Assembly: GCF_040649515.1 (NCBI RefSeq)
Contig: NZ_JBEZFP010000038.1
Location: 3,538-67,537 of the forward strand
Origin: Yinghuangia elevatio
GTDB taxonomy: Bacteria; Actinomycetota; Actinomycetes; Streptomycetales; Streptomycetaceae
DNA length: 64,000 nucleotides
Direction of reading: 5' to 3'
The notes below the pieces were generated by a model. That model searched no databases. It saw only the letters and a list, made by a program, of their open reading frames with translations, and was not told where the DNA came from. The position numbers were made by a program, and so were the translations under genes. Below, in pieces: positions 1 to 7,610 of this stretch (its first letter is position 1; the number at the start of each line of letters is the position of its first letter).

Positions 1-1
1 T

Positions 2-226
2 GTTTCGGAGCCGGCCATAGCCGACAGCACATCCGGCCCCGCAGCCTCCACCCTCGACGCCCCGCACTCCGCGGGCCGTCCTGCCCTTCCCGCGCCGACC
101 GAGGGAGCTGCCGCCGAACGCGAACGCGACGTCATCGACCTCACCGCCGAGGACGACACGATGACGCTGCCGCGCCTCGACTCGTTGGAGCGCAAACTGA
201 AGGACCTGGAACGCCAGTTCGGCTGA
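2..226 (+). CDS. Hypothetical protein, C-terminal fragment
   Basis: An open frame enters from the left edge and ends at TGA 224-226, giving about 74 residues with no start in the window. The visible part is an Ala/Pro/Ser-rich linker, then an acidic stretch (ERDVIDLTAEDD), then a short amphipathic helix ending LERKLKDLERQFG. The charged C-terminal helix could be a small coiled coil. It is followed at once by a strong hairpin terminator, which supports it as the real end of a transcript. The family is not recognised. Confidence 0.6.
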   Translation, partial: VSEPAIADSTSGPAASTLDAPHSAGRPALPAPTEGAAAERERDVIDLTAEDDTMTLPRLDSLERKLKDLERQFG

Positions 227-244
227 CCGGACACCGTTACGCGG

Positions 245-285
245 AAGGCGCCCTCCACCCGATTCCCCGGGGCGGAGGGCGCCTT
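245..285 (+). terminator. Rho-independent-type hairpin after the left-edge gene
   Basis: AAGGCGCCCTCC (245-256) pairs perfectly with GGAGGGCGCCTT (274-285) across a 17-nt loop. It lies 19 nt after the stop codon. There is no clear U-run, as is common in actinomycete terminators. Confidence 0.7.
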
Positions 286-286
286 C

Positions 287-844
287 GCGTACCCGCGCCT
301 TTGCGTGCCTGCGTCTTCGCGTAAGTGCGCATCCATGCGTGACGGCCGTGCGTCACACCCGCGTCGGAGGCGCGGAGCAGGAGCCGAAGGGCACGAGCAC
401 CACAGACTGCCGTGGCCGTGAACCGCCGTACTCGGCGGGCGCGTGCATGCGCTGTCCTCGGTCAGCCCCCAGCCCTGGCGCGCAATTGCAGGCGGTTCCG
501 ATCGGCATGCGGCGTGGGCAGCCAGTGAGCGGGAGTTGGCTCAGGCGGGAGAACACGGTGACAGACGGCCGTCGGTGGACGGGGGCGAACTGTCGATCAC
601 GCACCGGGCATCGGGCCTTGCGCACCGGGCGCCGATTGCGGTGCTGGGAGACCTCACCGGCTGCGTCTGGCCATGCAAAGCACCCGAACACCCCGGATCC
701 GGCGAACCTTCCTCGGCGCCGCCTCGATCGCCTGCGCGCCCGTATGTGGCAATTGGGGGTTGCTTGCGCCGGACTGCTGCCGACGGCGTTCGGCCGCTCA
801 GGCCCCGGCAGCGCCGGGCGAGCGCGCCCGTCGGCGGGCGGCGC
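287..844. other. Gene-free stretch between terminator and kinase gene
   Basis: About 560 nt without a convincing gene. Frames are open here on both strands (for example 353-691 on the minus strand) but encode Arg/Pro/Cys-rich sequence with no recognisable domain and no ribosome site at a sensible distance. No repeat or RNA structure was recognised. Confidence 0.4.
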
Positions 845-2683
845 TCAGCTCAGAGTGCCGTCGGGGCGTACGGCGTAGCGGCTCACGACGTCGGCCTCGC
901 CGGGGATCGTGACCGTGCGCAGGATCGCCCCCGGCTCTACGGTCCACTTCGTGGCGGTCGCGCGCGGATCCGTCTGCACGGCCTTCACGCCGAGCGGCAC
1001 CGGGACTCCGCCGTCGAAGCGGAACAACTCGACGAACTGGGTCACCGGACCGCCCGCGCCCGGCGTGCGGGTCAGGACGACGACGACGGCCGGCTCACCG
1101 ACGAAGGTCGCCGGGACGGTCTCGGAGAGGTCGACGCGGTCCGCGCCCACCGTCGCCGACCCGTTGATGAGGGTCAGCGACGCCCCGCCGGCCGTCGGGT
1201 CGGCGTACGTGCGATTCGCCCAGTCGGCGGCCGGTGCGGTGGCCGCCGGGGCAAGGGCGCCCACGGTCTCGGTCGGCAGCGGGTTGTCCGCGGGCCGCGG
1301 GGACCCGGAGTCGCCGTCGGCGCCCTGGAAGGCGGCAATCGCGAGCGCGACGACGGCGGTGACGATCACGAACACGATGGCCTGGTGCATCAGGACGCGG
1401 CGGCGCCGCCGTTGGGCGGACGGCCGCGCACCGGACGTCGAGCCGCCTCGCGAGCGCGGTCCGGGGGATGCGGTACCCCGGGGTGCCCCGGGACGCCCCT
1501 GGGCGCGGTTCCGGCCCGTGTCGGGGTCGGAATCGCCGCCGCCTCCGTGCGCCTGCGAACCGGCACCCGGCCCGGCACCCGGTCCCGAGTTCGCCCCCGG
1601 ACCCGTCGAGGCCGCGAGCGCCGCGGCGATACCCGCGACGCCGGGCGCCTTCGATCCGGACTTGTGCCCCGCGCCGGACTTCGGTCCCGCACCCGACTTC
1701 GGTCCCGCCCCCGATTTGGGTCCGGGACCGGCCTTCGCGCCCTGGCCGCCGCCCGGGCCCGAGCCCTGTGCCGGGTAGCCGCCCGAACCGGGGCCCGGCC
1801 CGGAGGACTTCACGCCGCCGGTGCGCACCGAGCCGGAGCGCGGCCCGGAGTCGCCGGCGGCCTCCGCCTGACGGCGCGCCAGCACGGCGAGTCGGTCGCG
1901 TACCTCCTCCGCGCTGGGCCGCATGAGCGGATCCTTCGCGAGGCACGCCGAGATCAGCGGCATCGCGGGGCCGGGGACGCCCTCGAGGTCGGGCTCTTCG
2001 TGCACGACGCGGTACAGCAGCGCGTCGACCGGGCCCGAACCGAAGGGCGAACTCCCGCGCCCGGCATAGGCGAGGGTGACCCCCAGGGCGAACACGTCGG
2101 TGGCCGGGGTGACCGGTTGCCCGCGCACTTGTTCGGGTGCCAGGAAGCCGGGGGAGCCGACGGCCGTACCCGTATGGGTCAGCGTGCCGGCGCCGTCGGC
2201 GTACGCGATGCCGAAGTCGATGATCTGCGGGCCGTCGGGGGACAGCAGGATGTTGGACGGCTTCACGTCGCGGTGCACGACGCCGGCCGCGTGCACCGAC
2301 ACCAGGCCGTCGGCGACCGCCGAGCCGACACGGGCCAGTTCGACACAGCCGAGCGGTCCGCGTTCACCCACCCGGCGCTGCAGCGACGGGCCGGGGACGT
2401 ACGCGGTCGCCAGCCACGGCCGGGCCGCCTCCGGGTCCGCGTCCACCAGCGGGGCCGTGCGGTTGCCGCGTACGCGCGCCGCCGCGGCCACCTCGCGCGC
2501 GAAACGGGACCGGAACTCAGGGTTGTTGGCCAGCTCCGGCCGGATCAGCTTGAGCGCGACCTTCTTGCCGTGCCGGTCGGTGCCCAGGTACACGACGCCC
2601 ATGCCGCCCGCGCCGAGCCTGCGCAGCAGCCGGTACGACCCGACGACGCGCGGGTCCTGCCGCCGCAGCCGCACCATCGTCAT
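845..2683 (-). CDS. Transmembrane serine/threonine protein kinase (PknB type)
   Basis: A 612-aa receptor-like kinase that phosphorylates Ser/Thr on proteins in the cytoplasm. The catalytic domain (about residues 15-270) shows the Gly loop GAGGMG (24-29), Lys45 in VALK, the catalytic loop HRDVKPSN (137-144), DFG (156-158) and APE (182-184). A Gly/Pro/Ser linker follows, with PKSGAG tandem repeats (about 321-341). A basic stop-transfer run and one membrane span (about 434-452) come next, then an extracytoplasmic domain of about 150 residues that is not PASTA. The start at 2683 is chosen because AGGAG lies 10 nt upstream; an in-frame ATG 105 nt further upstream has no such site. The ligand of the outer domain is unknown. 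Confidence 0.9.
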   Translation of the reverse strand: MTMVRLRRQDPRVVGSYRLLRRLGAGGMGVVYLGTDRHGKKVALKLIRPELANNPEFRSRFAREVAAAARVRGNRTAPLVDADPEAARPWLATAYVPGPSLQRRVGERGPLGCVELARVGSAVADGLVSVHAAGVVHRDVKPSNILLSPDGPQIIDFGIAYADGAGTLTHTGTAVGSPGFLAPEQVRGQPVTPATDVFALGVTLAYAGRGSSPFGSGPVDALLYRVVHEEPDLEGVPGPAMPLISACLAKDPLMRPSAEEVRDRLAVLARRQAEAAGDSGPRSGSVRTGGVKSSGPGPGSGGYPAQGSGPGGGQGAKAGPGPKSGAGPKSGAGPKSGAGHKSGSKAPGVAGIAAALAASTGPGANSGPGAGPGAGSQAHGGGGDSDPDTGRNRAQGRPGAPRGTASPGPRSRGGSTSGARPSAQRRRRRVLMHQAIVFVIVTAVVALAIAAFQGADGDSGSPRPADNPLPTETVGALAPAATAPAADWANRTYADPTAGGASLTLINGSATVGADRVDLSETVPATFVGEPAVVVVLTRTPGAGGPVTQFVELFRFDGGVPVPLGVKAVQTDPRATATKWTVEPGAILRTVTIPGEADVVSRYAVRPDGTLS

Positions 2684-3081
2684 CGAGGGCGTTCTCCTAG
2701 TACCTGGTCGTTCTGGCCTGCGCGGCCGTTCCGAGGTGGACGGCCGCTCCGAGGGGCCTCCCCGGAGGTGATCAGTCGTCTGTGACACACGTTAGAGGAA
2801 GGTCAACGGTTCAAGCGGCATCTGCGGCCCGGCGCGCAAAACCGGGTGACATCGTACGGGCCCTCCCGCCACCCTGGACGCGGTCACCCGCCCTGTGCGC
2901 ATCCGTGCGGAGGCCATGTCCCGGGCCTCCGCGTGCCGTCCGGTTCCGTTCGCTTCCCACCGGTTCTCCGTGCTCCGCTTCTCCTCGGCGTCGCACGGAT
3001 GTTCGCCCGAATGCCGCCGAACGCCGTCGGCCGAGGCCGATCGGGTGCCGCCCCCTTCTCCCACCTGTCAAAGGACCATCT
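2684..3081. other. Divergent intergenic region, kinase / MoxR
   Basis: About 400 nt separate the divergent kinase and MoxR starts. The MoxR frame stays open leftwards, but its sequence here is Pro/Arg-rich and unlike the family. It presumably holds two promoters; no -10/-35 pair could be assigned with confidence. Confidence 0.4.
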
Positions 3082-4161
3082 GTGCAGTCTTCCGTGACCG
3101 TGACACCCGCCGCGCTGCCCGCGGTGCTGCTTCATGTGGCCGTCGTGCGGCCGGTGTTCCTGTGGGGTGCGCCCGGCATCGGAAAGTCCGCGATGATCCG
3201 GCAGTTCGCCGAGGGACTCGGCCTTGAGTGCGTGTCGCTCCTCGGTACGCAGCTCGCCCCGGAGGACCTGATCGGCGTACCGCAGATCGTCGACGGGCGC
3301 AGCCGCTTCTGCCCGCCCGAGCAGATCGCCCGCGACGAGCCGTACTGCCTCTTCCTCGACGAGCTCAACGCGGCGTCCCCCGATGTGCAGAAGGCCTTCT
3401 ACAGCCTGATCCTCGACCGGCGCATAGGCACGTACGAACTGCCCGAGGGGTCGGTCGTCGTCGGCGCGGGCAACCGGGCGACCGACAACGCGCTCGCGCG
3501 TCCCATGTCGTCCGCGCTCGCGAACCGCCTCGTCCACGTGCATCTGCGCGCGTCCGCCGCCGACTGGCTGACGTGGGCGGTGCACGCGGGCATCCACCCG
3601 TGGATCGTCGAATACCTGACGCAGCGTCCTGACCACCTGTGGAGCCCGCCGCCCAAGAGCGAGGAGCCGTTCTCCACGCCGCGTAGCTGGCACATGCTGT
3701 CCGACACCCTCGCCTCGTATGGCGACGCCGTCTCGGGCCCGCGCGGCACCGAGATCGTGGCACTGCTCGCGCACGGGACCCTGACGGCCACGCACGCCGC
3801 CGGGTTCCTCGCGTACCTCAAGACCGTGCGCAACGCCTATGGCCTGGACGCGATCCTCAAGGGCGACGCCCGCTGGCCGGCCGCCCCGGCGGACCGCGAC
3901 CTGCTGTACTTCCTGGCCGAGACGTTCCGCGCCCGCATGGCCAAGGACCTGCCGGCCGACAAGCGGCACGCGTCGCCCGCCGTGCGGCAGTTCGCGTTCC
4001 GGGCCAAGGCCCTGCTCGTCGAGCTGGCCGAGATCTCGTTGGAGATCGCCCAATTGGTGATCGCCGACGACGAACACGGCAACTCCCGGCTGCCCGGCTG
4101 GTTCCTCGTCGACGCGGCCAAGGACATGCCCCGTCTGGTCGCGGCCCGCGCGGGGAAGTGA
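3082..4161 (+). CDS. MoxR-family AAA+ ATPase
   Basis: A 359-aa AAA+ ATPase of the MoxR type, a class of chaperone-like ATPases that usually work with a von Willebrand A (VWA) partner. Walker A is GAPGIGKS (29-36) and Walker B is CLFLDELN (89-96, Asp93/Glu94). A sensor-like GAGNRATDN follows. The GTG start at 3082 is chosen for AAAGGA six nt upstream; the frame is open further left but has no family-like residues there. It ends 4 nt before the VWA/metallopeptidase gene, so the two are almost certainly co-translated and function as a pair. The client is unknown. Confidence 0.9.
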   Translation: MQSSVTVTPAALPAVLLHVAVVRPVFLWGAPGIGKSAMIRQFAEGLGLECVSLLGTQLAPEDLIGVPQIVDGRSRFCPPEQIARDEPYCLFLDELNAASPDVQKAFYSLILDRRIGTYELPEGSVVVGAGNRATDNALARPMSSALANRLVHVHLRASAADWLTWAVHAGIHPWIVEYLTQRPDHLWSPPPKSEEPFSTPRSWHMLSDTLASYGDAVSGPRGTEIVALLAHGTLTATHAAGFLAYLKTVRNAYGLDAILKGDARWPAAPADRDLLYFLAETFRARMAKDLPADKRHASPAVRQFAFRAKALLVELAEISLEIAQLVIADDEHGNSRLPGWFLVDAAKDMPRLVAARAGK

Positions 4162-4165
4162 CGGC

Positions 4166-6076
4166 GTGTCCAGGCCCGCACAAGAGCGCGCGGCACGCCG
4201 CCTCCGCACCCGGGACGCCGGCTGGCAGCTTGCCGCGGACAATTGGGCGCTGAAGGGGCTCGCACGGGGCGCGTACGTGCGTGATGCCAAGGACGGGCCG
4301 CCGGTCGCCTGGGCGCGCATCGACTCGCGCGGCGGCATCCAGGTCAACTCCTACCAGGACGGCCGACCCGAGGAATGGGCCTGGGTGTTCACCCATCTGC
4401 TGCTGCACCTCGGGCTCGGCCATGTCGCGCCGGACCGCTTGCGCGAGGCCGGTGCGGTGCCTGGCGGGCGGGTGCCCGAGGCGTACTCGGTCGCGTGCTG
4501 TGTCGCGGTCGAACGGTTCGCCCAGGAGGCGGTACGCGTCGGTGTACCTCTTGTGCACCAGCCGCCGCTGCCCAATGGCGACGAGACCGCGCTTGCCGAA
4601 CGCTGGGCGGAGACCGGGATTCCGCCGGAGCTGCGCGGCCTCGGCGCGAACGGTGGACGACCGTGCTTCGACCATCTGCCCGAGCCGCGCGGCTACGACG
4701 CCACGTGCGGGCCGTGGGACTACGACTGGACGGCGTCGTTCGCGCGCAGTCTGGCGAATGCCGCGCAGGACGCCATGGCCCAGGCGAACTCGCAGGCCGG
4801 GGGTGTGCGGCGCAAAGCGTCTCAAGGGCCGTGGGACATCGCGCTCAACTGGTTCGTGTCGGCGTACCCGCTGCTGGGGGCGCTCGCCGCGGGCTTGACG
4901 ATCGTCGACGACCCTGCGGTGGCGCGCGTCTGGGACATCTCCATTGCGGCGGTCAGCGCGAGCGCGGGGGAGATCTATGTCAATCCGCATGCCGACCTCA
5001 CGCGGCAGGAGTGGCGGTTCGTGCTGGCCCACGAGATGCTGCACGCCGCGCTCGGCCACGACCGGCGCGTCGAGGGCCGTGACCCGGAACTGTTCAACAT
5101 CGCCTGCGACTTCGTCATCAACGACTGGCTGGTCCAGATGGGTGTCGGGGACATGCCCGAAGGGCTGCTCTACGACCCGCAGTTGAGCGGCCTGTCGGCG
5201 GAGGCGGTGTACGACACGCTCACCACCGACCTGCGGCGGGCCCGCAAACTGCGCACGGTCGGGGGACGTACGCACGGCGGCAAGACCGGCGACGTGCTGG
5301 GGGACTACTGGCTGTGCGACCCGCAGTCGGCCGACCGCCGCGGCACGCGGCACCGGGAGCGCAAGAACACGCCGCCGGCGCCCTGGGAGCGCGGTGCGGG
5401 GCGGCGCGACGCGGTCGACCTGGACGCCTTCTACCGGCGCGCGCTGTCGACCGGACTGGCGTACCACGACACGTCGCGGGGACTGGTGCCCGCGGGACTG
5501 ATCGAGGAGATCCGGGCGCTCGGACACCCCCCGTTGGCCTGGGACGCCAAGCTGGCCCGGTGGTTCGACGAGCACGTGCGCGCGCCCGAGTACCGCCGCT
5601 CGTACGCGCGTGCCTCGCGTCGCCAGGCGGCCACCCCGGACATCCCGCGTCCGGGCCGCCACCTCCCCGAGGAGGCCGTGGAGCAGTGCACGTTCGGCGT
5701 GGTGCTGGACACGTCGGGATCGATGGACCCCGAGTTGCTGGGCAAGGCATTGGGGGCGATCGCGTCGTACGCGAGTGCGCGAGACGTGCCCCGCGCCCGT
5801 GTGGTGTTCTGCGACGCGGCGGCCTATGACGCCGGGTACATGGCGGTGGAGGACATCGCGGGGAGCGTACGGGTCCGCGGCCGCGGCGGGACGGTGCTGC
5901 AACCGGGTGTCGACCTGCTTCAGCGCGCCGAGGACTTCCCGGCGGACGGGCCGATCCTGGTGATCACGGACGGCTACTGCGACCGGGTGGTCGTGCGGCG
6001 CGAACACGCGTTCCTGGTGCCACGCGGCGCGCGGCTGCCCTTCACCCCGAGGGGGCCGGTGTTCCATGTGGTGTGA
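4166..6076 (+). CDS. VWA-like domain protein with HExxH metallopeptidase motif (DUF2201 type)
   Basis: A 636-aa protein with two active-looking parts. The N-terminal half contains HEMLH (residues 289-293), followed by GHD and a downstream acidic segment, as in zinc metallopeptidases. The C-terminal VWA-like domain has the metal-ion-dependent adhesion motif DTSGSMD (515-521). The order (putative peptidase, then VWA) and the MoxR ATPase immediately upstream match the DUF2201/VWA-like pairs of actinobacteria. The start is GTG, 4 nt after the ATPase stop. The likely role is an ATP-driven metal-insertion, folding or proteolytic module; the substrate is unknown. No signal peptide was seen, so it is probably cytoplasmic. 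Confidence 0.87.
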   Translation: MSRPAQERAARRLRTRDAGWQLAADNWALKGLARGAYVRDAKDGPPVAWARIDSRGGIQVNSYQDGRPEEWAWVFTHLLLHLGLGHVAPDRLREAGAVPGGRVPEAYSVACCVAVERFAQEAVRVGVPLVHQPPLPNGDETALAERWAETGIPPELRGLGANGGRPCFDHLPEPRGYDATCGPWDYDWTASFARSLANAAQDAMAQANSQAGGVRRKASQGPWDIALNWFVSAYPLLGALAAGLTIVDDPAVARVWDISIAAVSASAGEIYVNPHADLTRQEWRFVLAHEMLHAALGHDRRVEGRDPELFNIACDFVINDWLVQMGVGDMPEGLLYDPQLSGLSAEAVYDTLTTDLRRARKLRTVGGRTHGGKTGDVLGDYWLCDPQSADRRGTRHRERKNTPPAPWERGAGRRDAVDLDAFYRRALSTGLAYHDTSRGLVPAGLIEEIRALGHPPLAWDAKLARWFDEHVRAPEYRRSYARASRRQAATPDIPRPGRHLPEEAVEQCTFGVVLDTSGSMDPELLGKALGAIASYASARDVPRARVVFCDAAAYDAGYMAVEDIAGSVRVRGRGGTVLQPGVDLLQRAEDFPADGPILVITDGYCDRVVVRREHAFLVPRGARLPFTPRGPVFHVV

Positions 6077-6132
6077 CCGGTAGCCTTGCCGGTCGTCCGG
6101 GTGGTGGGCAAGAAAGGGCGGGCTATCCGCGT

Positions 6133-6792
6133 ATGGGTGTGACGGACCGTCAGCGAGTCGTCCGGCGACTGCAGGAGACGTTCGCGTGGCGAGACACGCC
6201 TGTCGGCGAGTTCGCGGACCTGTCGGGGTGGTGGCGCGACCCCGAGTTGCTGCGCATGCTCGGACCCTCGCTCGCCGAGCTGCACGCGGGGGAAGCGGCA
6301 GGGGAAGCCGCGGGTGCGGCAGCAGCAGGGCAGACAGACGCAGGGCAGACGGGGCAGGGCGCGCGCCCTGCCGACGCGCCCGGTCGGCCGACGGTCGTGG
6401 CCGGGATCGAGACGCGCGGCCTCGTGCTGGGGCCGCTCACCGCGCTGCACCTGGGCGTCGGCTTTGTGGAGGTTCGCAAGGAGTACCGCATCGCGGGCGA
6501 GGGCCAGCGCGACGGCGACGACCCGATGCTGCGCGCCCAGACGCCCCCCGACTACCAGGACGGGGGTCTGACGTTGATGGCGCCGCGGCGCCTGTTCGGC
6601 CCGCAGGACCGCGTGCTGCTCGTGGACGAGTGGATCGAGTCCGGCGCGCAGGCCAATGCCGTGCGGCGCATGGTCGCGGAGGCGGGTGCCGAGTGGGCCG
6701 GCGTCGCGGTGATCGTCGACGCGTGTGAGCCGCGCGTACGCGAACGCCTGGGTGTGCGCGGCCTCGTGGCGGAAGCCGACCTGCCCGGCTGA
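6133..6792 (+). CDS. Phosphoribosyltransferase family protein (Apt-like)
   Basis: A 219-aa protein of the type I phosphoribosyltransferase fold. The PRPP-binding loop is the variant VLLVDEWIESGAQ (about 162-174), close to the VDDWIATGGQ form seen in Apt-like enzymes. An upstream GIETRGLVLG helix-loop and the ARKEYRI-like segment VRKEYRI fit adenine phosphoribosyltransferase relatives. An Ala/Gly/Gln-rich low-complexity insert (about 55-85) interrupts the N-terminal part. Base specificity cannot be read. The ATG at 6133 is preferred because family-like sequence (TDRQRVVRRLQETF) begins just after it. A GTG at 6073 overlapping the previous stop by 4 nt is a real alternative and would give 239 aa. 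Confidence 0.75.
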   Translation: MGVTDRQRVVRRLQETFAWRDTPVGEFADLSGWWRDPELLRMLGPSLAELHAGEAAGEAAGAAAAGQTDAGQTGQGARPADAPGRPTVVAGIETRGLVLGPLTALHLGVGFVEVRKEYRIAGEGQRDGDDPMLRAQTPPDYQDGGLTLMAPRRLFGPQDRVLLVDEWIESGAQANAVRRMVAEAGAEWAGVAVIVDACEPRVRERLGVRGLVAEADLPG

Positions 6793-6821
6793 CCGTCGGC
6801 GGCCTGACGGCCGACTGTCAG
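6789..6821. terminator. Hairpin between convergent phosphoribosyltransferase and WhiB genes
   Basis: CTGAC-C-GTCGGC (6789-6800) pairs with GCCGAC-T-GTCAG (6810-6821), with one internal mismatch and a 9-nt loop. It overlaps the phosphoribosyltransferase stop codon and could serve both converging transcripts. Confidence 0.5.
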
Positions 6822-6961
6822 CACGCTCGTTCGCCCCGCGGACGCTCCGCCGCCGGAAGGGGGCCGGTCGGCGTCGCGTCCTGATGGCATCCGGCCGCCC
6901 CCGCGACGCCCGGTTCGGCGTTACCGCTCTTGCCCGTCGACACCACCCAGGTGTCCGCGGG

Positions 6962-7246
6962 TTATGCGGCGTGCTCGCGTTCCCGCAGCAATGCCGCCCG
7001 CTCCGTTTCCCCCATCCCGGCCCACACGCCGCGCCGCTCGGGCACGGTCAGCGCGTGGTCCAGGCACAGCCGCCGCACCGGGCAGCTGATGCACACCTTC
7101 TTCGCGACGCGTTCGCGGGCCCGGCGTTCGCCGGGACGCTCCTGGTCGTCGCCGAAGAACAATGCCGCGTCCATTCCCCGGCAGGACGCGTCCTCCTGCC
7201 ACCCGTACCGCGGTGGTGTCGGAATGGCGATCCTCGTGGTCCCCAT
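6962..7246 (-). CDS. WhiB-family iron-sulfur transcriptional regulator
   Basis: A 94-aa WhiB-like protein. Four cysteines at 22, 52, 55 and 61 (C-X29-C-X2-C-X5-C) bind a 4Fe-4S cluster in this family, and GVWAG (73-77) is the conserved turn that contacts the principal sigma factor. There is no C-terminal AT-hook, so it is not WhiB7-like. The subclass is not certain; the CRGMDAALFF segment is distinctive. The ATG at 7246 has GGAGGAG about 9 nt upstream. The frame runs further upstream as a non-conserved extension that lacks a ribosome site. WhiB proteins act in the cytoplasm on development, redox or antibiotic-response genes. Confidence 0.92.
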   Translation of the reverse strand: MGTTRIAIPTPPRYGWQEDASCRGMDAALFFGDDQERPGERRARERVAKKVCISCPVRRLCLDHALTVPERRGVWAGMGETERAALLREREHAA

Positions 7247-7610
7247 CGCCCCGTTCTCCTCCTGCTCGACCGGCACTCCCCGACCGGATGTCCGTTGGGC
7301 CTGTGCCGTACGGCCCCATGTCTCTATCCGACGCGCATCCCCTCGTATTGGTTTCCGTGCGGCAGCAGTTTTCGTGCGAGAGGATGAGGAGCCACCCGTC
7401 GCGTCATCCGATCTGACGATGCGTGTCCATGTCCGCACGCGGGGCAGGCGTTCGCCGAGAACTGGTCGTACCAGAGGATTTGAACATCTACAGGTCGGTC
7501 ACAACCGAGGCCCGAATCCACCGCCGGGCTTCCGTGCGTCGGGGCGTTGGGTAGCGTGGCGGCACGTACGGCCGGGGACCCGGCGGTTGGCGGCTAAGCA
7601 GGAGGCGTAA
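7247..7610. other. Divergent intergenic region with a tRNA T-arm-like segment
   Basis: Between WhiB (minus) and the penicillin-binding protein (plus). Read on the minus strand, 7465-7489 contains a TTCAAATCC T-loop-like element flanked by a nearly complementary 5-bp stem (AGATG/CCTCT, one mismatch). No acceptor partner, anticodon arm or D-arm could be found, so this is at most a tRNA remnant or chance. Confidence 0.3.

Noticed and set aside
353..691. Minus-strand frame of 112 codons in the first gene-free stretch
   Set aside because: No ribosome site, no domain, composition unlike neighbouring genes.
443..2785. Long plus-strand frame across the kinase region
   Set aside because: Its residues are Arg/Gly-rich and it is antisense to a well-defined kinase.
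7324..7521. Small minus-strand frame with CPAC upstream of WhiB
   Set aside because: Only two Cys, no ribosome site, and it covers the tRNA-like segment; more likely non-coding.
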